Source of the DNA: Acidovorax sp. 107
GTDB taxonomy: Bacteria; Pseudomonadota; Gammaproteobacteria; Burkholderiales; Burkholderiaceae_C
DNA length: 64,000 nt
NCBI RefSeq assembly: GCF_003058055.1
Contig: NZ_QBTZ01000001.1
Span: forward strand, 1,428,501 to 1,492,500
Reading direction: 5' to 3'
Shown here: one piece after another, positions 16,663-24,295 of the stretch
How the letters are laid out: each line of letters begins with the position of its first letter
Numbering within the stretch: position 1 is the first letter of the stretch
Program-made: the position numbers and the translations under genes
Notes under the pieces: model-generated
Database searches by the model: none
Seen by the model: the letters and a program-made list of their open reading frames with translations, nothing else
Told to the model about the DNA's origin: nothing

Positions 16663-18003
16663 ATGGGACGTCGATCGCACAGCCGCAGCCTGTCTATCTG
16701 GACCAACGGTGTCCGCGTGGGCCGGTGGACGATTCCCGCTCGCGGGGAGATGGAGCTGCAGTATGACCCGGACTGGATGGGGGCTGATATCGGCCGGCCG
16801 CTGTCCCTGTCCCTGCCGTTCAACCTGCAGAACCTGCCGGCCAAGGGCGAGAAGGTCTCCAACTACTTCGACAACCTGCTTCCGGACAGTGACGCGATCC
16901 GTCGCCGTGTGGCCGAGCGATTCCGTACGGGCTCGACCGAACCGTTCGATTTGCTGAAGGCCATCGGGCGCGATTGCGTGGGCGCTGTCCAGATCCTGGA
17001 TGAAGATGAGGTGCCCACCGGTTTCGATCGAATCGAGGGCGAGCCCCTGTCGGAGGAGGCTATTGAGCGGCACCTGATAGAAACCGTTTCTCTGCAGGCC
17101 TTTGCTGCGGGCCGAGACCCGGATGCCGATTTCCGCATCTCGCTGGCCGGTGCGCAGGAGAAGACGGCCTTCCTGTGGTGGGGCGGGCAATGGCTCGTGC
17201 CGCGTGGTGCCACGCCGACGAGCCACATCTTCAAGCTCCCGCTTGGCCTGATGGGCGGGCGGCAGGCGGATTTCAGCACGTCCGTCGACAACGAATGGCT
17301 GTGCTTGCGGCTGCTGAAAGCCTATGGCTTGCCGGTGGCCGATGCCCGCATAGGGACCTTTGGCGGACAGCGCGTGCTGGTGGTGGAGCGGTTCGACCGG
17401 CGCGTGGCATCCAATGGGCAGTGGCTCATGCGTCTGCCGCAGGAAGATTTTTGCCAGGTCGAGGGCTGCTCGCCATTGCGCAAATATGAGAACGACGGCG
17501 GCCCTGGGCTCAAGGCGCTGTTTGGCACGCTGCGGCAATCGGTGAATGCCGAAGCTGACATGAAAACGCTGATGGCGGCTCAGGTGTTGTTCTGGTTGCT
17601 GCGAGCACCCGATGGCCATGCCAAGAATTTCAGTATCCAGCTTCTGCCACGCGGGCGTTTCCAGTTGACCCCGCTGTACGACGTAATGTCGGTCTATCCG
17701 GTGTTGGGCAACGCTCCGAACCAGTGGTCGCCACATGAAATCAAGTTGGCGATGGCCTTGCTCGGCAAAAACCGGCACTACGAGATGCAAGGTATCCAGC
17801 GAAGGCACTTCAATAGCACCGTGCAGAAGGTCGGCTATGCCTCGACCGCCGAGCCGATCATCGAAGAAATCCTTGCCCGGACTCCAGCGGCCATCGCCGA
17901 GGTGCAATCCGAATTGCCACAGGACTTCTCACCGCGTGTTCTTGACGCCATCCTGGGCGGGCTTGAGCAGGCGGCTCGAACACTCGGTGGGATGCCGCCG
18001 TGA
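16663..18003 (+). CDS. hipA: HipA-like serine/threonine kinase toxin
   Basis: HipA kinases phosphorylate aminoacyl-tRNA synthetases (GltX in E. coli) and induce persistence. The start at 16663 (MGRRSHSRSLSIWTNG) follows the hipB stop by one base. The 446-residue protein shows the nucleotide-loop element RISLAGAQEKTAF, whose Ser160 corresponds to the autophosphorylated Ser150 of E. coli HipA. It also shows HIFKLP, VVERFDRR, the catalytic block APDGHAKNFSI (Asp317) and PLYDVMSVYP (Asp340 as metal ligand). All catalytic residues are present, so toxin and antitoxin both look functional. After it, 18004-18242 has no convincing gene. Confidence 0.93.
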   Translation: MGRRSHSRSLSIWTNGVRVGRWTIPARGEMELQYDPDWMGADIGRPLSLSLPFNLQNLPAKGEKVSNYFDNLLPDSDAIRRRVAERFRTGSTEPFDLLKAIGRDCVGAVQILDEDEVPTGFDRIEGEPLSEEAIERHLIETVSLQAFAAGRDPDADFRISLAGAQEKTAFLWWGGQWLVPRGATPTSHIFKLPLGLMGGRQADFSTSVDNEWLCLRLLKAYGLPVADARIGTFGGQRVLVVERFDRRVASNGQWLMRLPQEDFCQVEGCSPLRKYENDGGPGLKALFGTLRQSVNAEADMKTLMAAQVLFWLLRAPDGHAKNFSIQLLPRGRFQLTPLYDVMSVYPVLGNAPNQWSPHEIKLAMALLGKNRHYEMQGIQRRHFNSTVQKVGYASTAEPIIEEILARTPAAIAEVQSELPQDFSPRVLDAILGGLEQAARTLGGMPP

Positions 18004-18242
18004 GGTAGAAGAGGGGCCGAGCGCTCTTGGATGTCCTGTCTCAATAGGGGTCGTGCATCCGAATGGGTGTTGGAGCTGGAGTTGCCCCGCTTCGGGATCA
18101 CGGAGAAATGCCACCGGATGAACAGCCATGGGAGTAATGGCCCTGGTGCGCTGGGCTGCGCTTGCATGGATGGAATGGGTCGGAAGTCCCTGGCACTCTA
18201 CGGAATCGGCGACAGGTGTCGCAGGATCGGAAAGGGAGCCAT

Positions 18243-18581
18243 ATGAGACCAGCCGCACAGAACCGCAAGAACCGCGGGAACCAGCGGGAGGCTGTCGATA
18301 GAGAAATCACCGACCGTGCTGCCCAGTTGATGAGGCAGGCGTTGTCGCTGCTGGAGAGTAGTGAGCCGATACGAAGGCTGTCTTTGGAAAATGGAAGCGA
18401 CGAAGACCGCCTGTTGCGTTTGCCAGAGGTGCTGCGCTTGACGGGGATGTGCCGCTCGGCCCTTTACGACCAAATGGCGCGAGGGCACTTTCCGGGTTCT
18501 ATCAAGATCGGTCAGCGTGCGACCTCATGGTCAGCCAAGGCCGTACGGAACTGGATAGCGCGGCGTGTTGATGGTGTGTAG
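18243..18581 (+). CDS. AlpA-family regulator / excisionase-like protein
   Basis: The 112-residue protein begins MRPAAQNRKNRGNQ after a GGGAG site six to seven bases upstream. The C-terminal part LLRLPEVLRLTGMCRSALYD then PGSIKIGQRATSWSAKAVRNW is the compact winged helix of the AlpA/MerR-like family. Such proteins activate or assist excision of P4-like elements and islands. Its place next to the right end of the island fits that job. The basic N-terminal 60 residues are an extension not usual for AlpA. Confidence 0.82.
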   Translation: MRPAAQNRKNRGNQREAVDREITDRAAQLMRQALSLLESSEPIRRLSLENGSDEDRLLRLPEVLRLTGMCRSALYDQMARGHFPGSIKIGQRATSWSAKAVRNWIARRVDGV

Positions 18582-18703
18582 CCGATGGAGCAATGTAGCG
18601 CTCGCTGACGATGTGGTGATGGCATCTTGGGTTGCCCAAATTGATCGGTCATGGGCTCGTCTCCATCCACAGTTTTCACGCGGCAGCTTATGGTGAACAA
18701 GGT

Positions 18704-18725
18704 GGGGGAACAAACGGGGGAACAA
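18704..18725 (+). repeat. Two GGGGGAACA 9-mers at the island's right end
   Basis: The 22 bases match 4452-4473 at 21 positions in the same orientation; the only change is G to A in the spacer. They lie 54 bases before the candidate right attachment site. Confidence 0.75.
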
Positions 18726-18778
18726 CTCAAAAAATAAAAAAATTGAAATCCAGCTTTCATGCGGGTTCACAGCTTTCA

Positions 18779-18794
18779 TTCAATTGACGCCAGC
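18779..18794 (+). other. Candidate right attachment site (attR core)
   Basis: TTCAATTGACGCCAGC matches the tmRNA 3' arm (4315-4330) at 14 of 16 positions. GCGGGTTCA, also present in the tmRNA, occurs ten bases further left (18761-18769). A strong terminator that would suit ssrA follows nine bases downstream. Confidence 0.5.
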
Positions 18795-18802
18795 CCAAAT
18801 AC

Positions 18803-18838
18803 AAACCCCCAACCGGTCACGGTTGGGGGTTTTTCTTT
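18803..18838 (+). terminator. Rho-independent terminator, probably the original ssrA terminator
   Basis: The stem CCCCCAACC / GGTTGGGGG with loop GGTCAC is flanked by AAA and TTTTTCTTTT. No gene of the island ends nearby on this strand except the AlpA-like gene 220 bases away. Its position right after the attR candidate suggests it served ssrA before integration. Confidence 0.85.
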
Positions 18839-19173
18839 TCCCCAATTTTTCCTGCAGAGCAAGGTTTTCGCCGTCATTCGCCTCGTTGGCGCAGCGCAAA
18901 TTGCTTTCTGCCTTCCAAAATGGCCTCGCCTGTGAGGCGCTGGCTCCATATCGCAATGATGCTGTTGCCGTATATCCAGGGCGTCGCGCTGCGATCCCTG
19001 GGCGAAATCGGATAGCGCACTCCCATCTCCATGTCTGAATACCGGCCAGCGTATCTCGCCGGGGCGGCCAAGAAACAAAATGAAATAAACCGAAACTGGG
19101 TCGAGATGACGTTCTGGGCCGCTGCGGGCACCATCAGGGCCATGTTCCATAACGTCTTTGAAAGGACTGCATC
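18839..19173. other. Intergenic region before the Spy-like gene
   Basis: No convincing gene is seen in these 335 bases. A minus-strand frame ending at 18874 could encode about 52 residues (MEMGVRYPISPRDRSATPWI), but nothing supports it. The promoter of the following operon must lie in the right half, where the A+T-rich GAAACAAAATGAAATAAAC (19070-19088) stands out. The site GAAAGGA precedes the next start. Confidence 0.5.
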
Positions 19174-19641
19174 ATGAAACCCTGGATCAAGAAAACCCTG
19201 ATGGGCATTTTTGGTGCGTCCATCGCGGTGGGGGGGCTGACGGCCTGCTCCAGCGGGCACCACCAGCGCGGCCCGATGAGCGCAGAAAAGATGGCGGAAG
19301 TGCGCGGCAAAGTGGTAGATCGGGTGAGCAGCAAGCTGGATCTGAACGAGGCGCAGAAGACCAAGCTCAATGCATTGGCTGACCAGCTGGAAGCACAACG
19401 CGCTGCGTTCATTGGCAAGACCGCAGACCCCCGAGCCGAGGTGCAGGCCATTGTGGCTGGTGACAAGTTTGATCGGGCGCGGGCGCAGTCCCTGCTCGAA
19501 GACAAGACGCGTGCGGTGCAGGCCCATAGTCCCGCCGTGGTCAATGCGATGGCCGACTTTTATGACAGCCTGAACCCGGACCAGCAGCAAAAAGTGCGCG
19601 AGCTGATGCAGCGACGCAAGGGCTGGATGGCGCGCGGGTGA
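19174..19641 (+). CDS. Spy/CpxP-family periplasmic chaperone, predicted lipoprotein
   Basis: The 155-residue protein has a lipoprotein signal ending LTAC-S (Cys26), then a helical domain with KLDLNEAQKTKLNALADQL and the second LTxxQ-like repeat SLNPDQQQKVREL. The Spy family protects periplasmic proteins and CpxP restrains the Cpx sensor kinase. A two-component system of OmpR/EnvZ-Cpx type lies downstream on the same strand, so a feedback role is plausible. His-rich GHHQRG after the lipobox could bind metal; that is only a guess. Members are usually periplasmic and soluble, so the lipoprotein form is a variation. Confidence 0.82.
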   Translation: MKPWIKKTLMGIFGASIAVGGLTACSSGHHQRGPMSAEKMAEVRGKVVDRVSSKLDLNEAQKTKLNALADQLEAQRAAFIGKTADPRAEVQAIVAGDKFDRARAQSLLEDKTRAVQAHSPAVVNAMADFYDSLNPDQQQKVRELMQRRKGWMARG

Positions 19642-19658
19642 TGGGCGAGGAGCATCGC

Positions 19659-19985
19659 ATGTCACCCACGCTGGAACCTATTCACCGCTTGGCCCAAGGC
19701 GTGCGTGTGCACGGGCCTGCGCTGCTGTCGGGCATGCCGGAGCCTCACGATGAGCTGATGTCGCTCGTATGGGGACCACGCTTTGACCGGGAGCATGCGA
19801 TGGGCCTGGTGGCCCGCCAACCCTCCGTGGCGGCCCACACCCTGCCGGCCCTGCTGGCGGCCGCCGACCATTTTGATGCGCTCCACGCCGGCGCGCAGGG
19901 CCGTTTGCGCCGACTCATCGTGCGACACCGCGCATTGTGCGGGGTGGGCGCTCCGCTCGAGGTGGCGTATGGAGAGCGCGCCTGA
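19659..19985 (+). CDS. Hypothetical protein, 108 residues, in the envelope-stress operon
   Basis: I do not recognise this protein. It starts MSPTLEPIHRLAQGVRVHGP; the ATG at 19659 has GAGGAG about eight bases upstream, better than the in-frame ATG at 19641 that overlaps the previous stop. It has no signal peptide, no membrane segment and only one Cys near the end. It is helical in look, with HTLPALLAAADHFDALHAG. Codon use matches its neighbours and it fits tightly between the Spy-like gene and the response regulator gene, so it is probably real and part of the same operon. Confidence 0.65.
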   Translation: MSPTLEPIHRLAQGVRVHGPALLSGMPEPHDELMSLVWGPRFDREHAMGLVARQPSVAAHTLPALLAAADHFDALHAGAQGRLRRLIVRHRALCGVGAPLEVAYGERA

Positions 19986-20002
19986 CGGTGTGAGAATGGC
20001 TC

Positions 20003-20689
20003 ATGCACCGCATCTTGCTGATTGACGACGACGCGCAACTGGGCGCTCCCCTGGCCACGTATTTCCAGCGTTTTGAACTGGAACTGATCCACGCCCTGCG
20101 GCCCAGTGATGGCCTGGCTCAATTGACGGGGGGCGGCTTTGACGCCGCCATTCTCGACGTGATGCTGCCTGAAATGGATGGATTCGAGTTGTGCCGCACC
20201 ATCCGCAAGCAGGGCGACCTGCCGATCGTGATGTTGACCGCACGCGGCGAGGTGATGGACCGGGTGGTGGGGCTGGAACTGGGGGCAGATGACTATCTGC
20301 CCAAGCCCTTTGAGCCGCGTGAGCTGGTGGCGCGCCTGCAGACGGTGCTGCGCCGCCGCAGGGCGCCAGGGCAAGGCGCTGCAGTTGGCGCGCTGGAGTT
20401 CGAGGGCCTGTCCATCGACGCAGCCCGCCGCAGCGTGCAGCGCCAAGGCGTGGTGGTGGAGCTGACAGGTACGGAGTTCGACCTGTTGCACCTGCTGGCG
20501 CGTGAGCCAGGCAAGGTCTTCAGCCGCGACGACATCCTGAACCAGCTGCGCGGCCATGAGGCCGAGCTATATACCCGCGCGGTGGACATTGTGGTGAGCC
20601 GGTTGCGCAAGAAGCTGGAGCCGCTCGACTGCATCAAGACGCTGCGCAACGTCGGCTATTCCCTGGCATTGCGCCGCGCTGCTCCATGA
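20003..20689 (+). CDS. OmpR-family response regulator (CpxR/RstA-like)
   Basis: The 228-residue protein has a receiver domain: acidic pocket LLIDDDAQLG, phospho-acceptor Asp in AAILDVMLPEMDGFE (about residue 51), Thr in VMLTARG and Lys in DDYLPKPFEPREL. A winged-helix DNA-binding domain follows: LTGTEFDLLHLLAREPGKVF, SRDDILNQLRG and VDIVVSRLRKKL. It acts as a phosphorylation-controlled transcription factor. Its stop overlaps the ATG of the kinase gene by four bases. With the Spy/CpxP-like gene upstream it resembles a Cpx envelope-stress module. Confidence 0.93.
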   Translation: MHRILLIDDDAQLGAPLATYFQRFELELIHALRPSDGLAQLTGGGFDAAILDVMLPEMDGFELCRTIRKQGDLPIVMLTARGEVMDRVVGLELGADDYLPKPFEPRELVARLQTVLRRRRAPGQGAAVGALEFEGLSIDAARRSVQRQGVVVELTGTEFDLLHLLAREPGKVFSRDDILNQLRGHEAELYTRAVDIVVSRLRKKLEPLDCIKTLRNVGYSLALRRAAP

Positions 20690-22068
20690 GAAAGATTTGT
20701 ACCCCACCCCACGATCCGAACTGTCCCTGGCATCGCCGTGCGCGGCACGCTGTAGGGCATTCGCTGCGCATTCGGCTGGTGCTGGTGTTCATGGCGCTGG
20801 CAGTGACCGTGGCTGTGACCTTCATGGGGGGCGTGCAAAAGGCTGTGTCTGTGGGCTGGCGCGAGGCTGCGCGGCCGCTGCTGATGGACTATGTGGACCG
20901 CTTGGCGGCCGAGATCGGCAGCCCGCCGAGCATTGAGCGCGCGCAGGCAATTGCCAACCGCCTGCCGCTGACCTTGCGCATCGATGGCCCGCAGATCCAT
21001 TGGGCATCGCACCCCGACCAGCAGAACCCCGACTGGATGAGCAACAAGTTCCGGCAGGAAGACCGCTGGGCTGGGGACGACAATGGGCACAGCCTGCTGC
21101 GCCGCACGACGGCCGATGGGCACCACATCGAGTTCGGACTGAACGCATTGTCGTGGGACAAGCGCCCGCGCATTGCGTGGGGCACGCTCACGGTGCTGCT
21201 GCTGCTCACGGCGCTGGCCTATGTATACGTGCGGCATCTGCTGCGGCCGCTGGACGACATTCGCCAGGGGGCGCAGCGTTTTGGCAACGGCAACTTTGCC
21301 CAGCCCATACCGGTGCGGCATGCCCACCGGCCGGACGAGCTGGGCCAGCTGGCCGAGACCATCAACACCATGGGGGACGACATCCACCAGATGCTGGAAG
21401 CCAAGCGTGCACTGTTGCTAGCCATGAGCCATGAGCTGCGCAGCCCGCTCACACGGGCCCGCCTGAACACCGAGCTGCTGCCCGAAACGGCCGATGTGCA
21501 ACCCCAGCGCCTGGCGCTGATGCGCGACCTGGGTGAAATGGCGGGCCTTATCACCGACCTGCTGGAAAGTGAACGCCTGGCGGGCCGCCATGCAGCGCTG
21601 CACCGCGAGCCCACCGATGTCGCCGAGCTGGCGCGCGAGGTGGTGGCCGACCTGTGCGCGCGCCATGCGGGCGCCGCCGACATTGCCTTGCACGCGGCGC
21701 CGGACTTGCCTGCAGTACGGCTCGACCGGTCCCGCTTGCGACTGTTGCTGCGCAACTTGCTGGACAACAGTCTGCGCCACAGCGAGTCGGGTGCCTTCCC
21801 GCCCGAGCTGCACCTGCGGCTGGTGGATGAGGGCAGGGTGCTGGAGCTGGAAGTGCGTGACCATGGGCGCGGTGTGCCCCCCGAGCACCTGCCCCACCTG
21901 GCCCAGGCGTTCTACCGCCCGGACACCGCACGCCAGCGCGCCACTGGTGGCGTCGGGTTGGGCTTGTACCTGTGCCGCCTGGTGGCGCAGGCGCACGACG
22001 GGCAGTTGAACATGCGCAATGCAGAGCCCGGCCTGTCGGTCACCGTGCGTTTGCCGGTGGTGGAATAG
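20686..22068 (+). CDS. Sensor histidine kinase, partner of the preceding regulator
   Basis: The 460-residue membrane kinase has a first membrane segment LVLVFMALAVTVAVTFM (about 30-46), a periplasmic sensor domain of about 110 residues, a second segment TLTVLLLLTALAYVYV, and a HAMP linker RHLLRPLDDIRQGAQRFGNG. Then come the phospho-acceptor box LLAMSHELRSPLTRAR, N box LLRNLLDNSLRHSE, G1 DHGRGVPPEHL and G2 GGVGLGLYLC. The kinase autophosphorylates on His and passes phosphate to the regulator encoded by the overlapping gene. The N-terminus CTPPHDPNCPWHRRAR holds two Cys and two His, an unusual cytoplasmic start that might bind metal. Confidence 0.93.
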   Translation: MRKICTPPHDPNCPWHRRARHAVGHSLRIRLVLVFMALAVTVAVTFMGGVQKAVSVGWREAARPLLMDYVDRLAAEIGSPPSIERAQAIANRLPLTLRIDGPQIHWASHPDQQNPDWMSNKFRQEDRWAGDDNGHSLLRRTTADGHHIEFGLNALSWDKRPRIAWGTLTVLLLLTALAYVYVRHLLRPLDDIRQGAQRFGNGNFAQPIPVRHAHRPDELGQLAETINTMGDDIHQMLEAKRALLLAMSHELRSPLTRARLNTELLPETADVQPQRLALMRDLGEMAGLITDLLESERLAGRHAALHREPTDVAELAREVVADLCARHAGAADIALHAAPDLPAVRLDRSRLRLLLRNLLDNSLRHSESGAFPPELHLRLVDEGRVLELEVRDHGRGVPPEHLPHLAQAFYRPDTARQRATGGVGLGLYLCRLVAQAHDGQLNMRNAEPGLSVTVRLPVVE

Positions 22069-22370
22069 GTCGCCGGCCTGCGGCATAGACAGGCTGGCCT
22101 CTTGGCCGCCGGGTTGCGTTGCACCGGGCGGGTTCGGCCGGCGCACAGGCCTGGTGCAGGGGGAGGCAGCCACGCCACGGCCATGGTGAGCCTCCCAAAG
22201 TAAATTTGTAGCCAATTTGCGCGATAGTGCAGGTATTTATTGACCTGATAGCTATCAAATCAGGAGTAATTCGCATCGCCTGAGGCGACTGACAAAGTCG
22301 TCGTCTCCCCTGGCCCCGTTCTTGCTGAAGATGAGCACCCCTCGCATGAGTCGGCTTTTTTAGTGTTTAC
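22069..22370. other. Intergenic region before the hut locus
   Basis: No gene is visible in these 300 bases. The left half is G+C-rich. Around 22196-22275 there is an A+T-rich patch with GATAGCTATCAAA, a motif found at the ends of small interspersed repeats in this family. The promoter of the first transporter operon must lie near the palindrome at 22371. Confidence 0.5.
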
Positions 22371-22384
22371 CCTGTATATACAGG
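22371..22384 (+). promoter_or_regulatory. Candidate HutC operator before the first hut transporter
   Basis: CCTGTATATACAGG is a perfect 14-base palindrome 84 bases before the transporter start. It matches the known HutC consensus type (CTTGTATATACAAG, from Pseudomonas) and a second copy stands before hutH. Repression relieved by urocanate is the expected logic. Confidence 0.75.
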
Positions 22385-22468
22385 TATGCTGAAGCTGTCA
22401 TCATGGCCCCCGGTACGCAGGCGCGTTCCAGTGGGCTGGGCCAAGGTACTTTCTTCAAACAGGAGCAG

Positions 22469-23437
22469 ATGATGACTCGATCGGTTGTGAAATGGACGTC
22501 GCTGGCAGCGGCAACGGCTTGCATGATGGCCCTGGCCGCACCGGCCCAGGCGCAGGACACCAAAATCGTGCTGGGCATGTCCGGCTGGACAGGTTTTGCA
22601 CCGCTCACGCTGGCCGACAAGGCCGGCATCTTCAAGAAGAATGGCCTGGATGTGGAGATCAAGATGATTCCGCAGAAGGACCGCCACCTGGCCCTGGCCT
22701 CCAAGTCCATCCAGTGCGCCGCCACCACGGTAGAGACGCACGTCGCCTGGAACGCCAACGGCGTGCCGATCGTTCAGATCTTCCAGATGGACAAGTCCTA
22801 CGGTGCTGACGGTATCGCGGTGCGCGGCGACATCAAGGGCTTTGCCGACCTCAAGGGCAAGACCATCGGCGTGGATGCGCCGGGCACCGCCCCGTATTTC
22901 GGCCTGGCCTGGATGCTGAGCAAGAACGGCATGAGCCTCAAGGACGTGAAGACCACCACGCTGTCGCCCCAGGCTGCAGCACAGGCCTTCGTGGCGGGGC
23001 AGAACGATGCGGCCATGACCTATGAGCCCTACCTTTCCACCGTGCGCGACAACCCTGCGTCGGGCAAGATTTTGGCCACCACGCTCGACTACCCCATGGT
23101 GATGGACACCGTGGGCTGCGACCCCACTTGGCTCAAGGCCAACGGCAAGGCCGCGCAGGCACTGGCCAATTCGTACTTCCAGGCGCTGGACATGATCAAG
23201 GCCGACCCGGCCAAGTCCAACGAGATCATGGGCGCCGCCGTCAAGCAGACGGGCGAGCAGTTCGCCAAGTCGTCGTCCTTCCTGCGCTGGCAGGACAAGG
23301 CCGCCAACCAGAAGTTCTTTGCGGGCGAGCTGACCAGTTTCATGAAGGACGCCACGGCCATCCTGCTGGAGGCCGGCATCATCCGCAAGGCGCCTGAGGA
23401 CCTGGCCGTCACGTTCGACGCGAGCTTCATCAAGTAA
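22469..23437 (+). CDS. ABC transporter substrate-binding protein, NitT/TauT type, hut-linked
   Basis: The 322-residue periplasmic protein has a signal peptide cleaved after APAQAQ and a start at 22469 behind AGGAG; earlier in-frame codons lack a ribosome site. The mature part begins DTKIVLGMSGWTGFAPLTLA, typical of the SsuA/ThiY-like family that feeds nitrate, sulfonate or pyrimidine transporters. Other landmarks are CAATTVETHVAW and TIGVDAPGTAPY. With the next two genes it forms an importer under a HutC-type operator, so the ligand is probably histidine, urocanate or another imidazole compound. The ligand is inferred from context only. Confidence 0.85.
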   Translation: MMTRSVVKWTSLAAATACMMALAAPAQAQDTKIVLGMSGWTGFAPLTLADKAGIFKKNGLDVEIKMIPQKDRHLALASKSIQCAATTVETHVAWNANGVPIVQIFQMDKSYGADGIAVRGDIKGFADLKGKTIGVDAPGTAPYFGLAWMLSKNGMSLKDVKTTTLSPQAAAQAFVAGQNDAAMTYEPYLSTVRDNPASGKILATTLDYPMVMDTVGCDPTWLKANGKAAQALANSYFQALDMIKADPAKSNEIMGAAVKQTGEQFAKSSSFLRWQDKAANQKFFAGELTSFMKDATAILLEAGIIRKAPEDLAVTFDASFIK

Positions 23438-23458
23438 TTGCAGGAAGAAGAACGCGCC

Positions 23459-24295
23459 ATGTCTGCTGTGCAACCCCTGTCTGTGACCACGCCCAAAGCC
23501 CCGGTGCGCCGGCGCTCGCTCGCTCCTCTGGAGCCTGTGGGCGCCCGTGCACGCTGGCTGCTGGGTTTCGGGTTTTTTGTGTTGTTCGTGCTGGTGTGGG
23601 GGTTCTTTACGCTGGGCGGCTTCGTGTCGCCCACGTTCCTGGCCAGCCCCGTCACCATGGCCAAAGAGGGCTGGTTGCTGTTCAGCGAGTACGGCTTTCA
23701 CAAGGACATCGGCATGACGGTGTGGCGCGTCTTCGGCGGCTTCATCCTGGCCGCCGTCATCGCCGTGCCCCTGGGCATCGCGATGGGTGCGTACAAAGGC
23801 ATCGAAGCCTTCTTCGAGCCCTTCGTCTCGTTCTGCCGCTACCTGCCTGCGTCGGCCTTCATTCCGCTGCTGATTCTGTGGGCCGGCATCGGCGAGACGC
23901 AGAAGATTCTGGTCATCTTCATCGGCTCGGTCTTCCAGATCACGCTGATGGTGGCCGTCACCGTGGGCGGCGCGCGGCGCGACCTCGTGGAGGCTGCGTA
24001 CACGCTGGGCGCGGGCCACAAGGGCATCGTCACCCGCGTGCTCATCCCGGGCGCCGCGCCCGAGATCGCCGAGACCCTGCGCTTGGTGCTGGGCTGGGCC
24101 TGGACGTACGTCATCGTGGCCGAGCTGATCGGCTCTTCCAGCGGCATCGGCCACATGATCACCGACAGCCAGTCGCTGCTTAACACCGGCCAGATCATCT
24201 TCGGCATCATCATCATCGGCCTCATCGGGCTGGTGTCCGACTTCGCCTTCAAGGCGCTCAACCACCGTCTGTTTGCCTGGAGTTTTGTGCGATGA
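23459..24295 (+). CDS. ABC transporter permease, NitT/TauT type, hut-linked
   Basis: The 278-residue inner membrane protein has about six membrane segments (first LLGFGFFVLFVLVWGFF). It carries the EAA loop EAAYTLGAGHKGIVTRVLIPG that docks to the ATPase. The start at 23459 is 21 bases after the preceding stop. It overlaps the ATPase gene by four bases (ATGA). It forms the channel of the importer predicted for histidine or urocanate. Confidence 0.9.
   Translation: MSAVQPLSVTTPKAPVRRRSLAPLEPVGARARWLLGFGFFVLFVLVWGFFTLGGFVSPTFLASPVTMAKEGWLLFSEYGFHKDIGMTVWRVFGGFILAAVIAVPLGIAMGAYKGIEAFFEPFVSFCRYLPASAFIPLLILWAGIGETQKILVIFIGSVFQITLMVAVTVGGARRDLVEAAYTLGAGHKGIVTRVLIPGAAPEIAETLRLVLGWAWTYVIVAELIGSSSGIGHMITDSQSLLNTGQIIFGIIIIGLIGLVSDFAFKALNHRLFAWSFVR

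Larger units (their letters stand above)
4315..18794. mobile_element. Genomic island integrated in the 3' end of ssrA
   Basis: The 3' ends of tmRNA genes are classic targets of tyrosine integrases. Here an integrase gene begins 217 bases after ssrA, and an AlpA-like regulator sits near the other end. The 16 bases at 4315-4330 recur with two mismatches at 18779-18794. The 9-mer GGGGGAACA is clustered at both ends. The cargo is accessory (reverse transcriptase, IS element, predicted nucleases, hipBA, pseudogenes), while both flanks are core-type genes. No conjugation or phage structural genes are visible, so it is not self-transmissible by anything seen here. The exact right edge is an inference from the imperfect repeat. 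Confidence 0.8.

Noticed and set aside
18776..19150. Minus-strand 124-codon frame right of the island
   Set aside because: It runs through a terminator hairpin and has no recognisable motif or ribosome site.
22367..24265. Minus-strand open frame of 632 codons across the first hut transporter
   Set aside because: High G+C content opens long antisense frames; the protein is rich in His, Arg, Gly and Asp with no motif, while the plus strand encodes a complete transporter.
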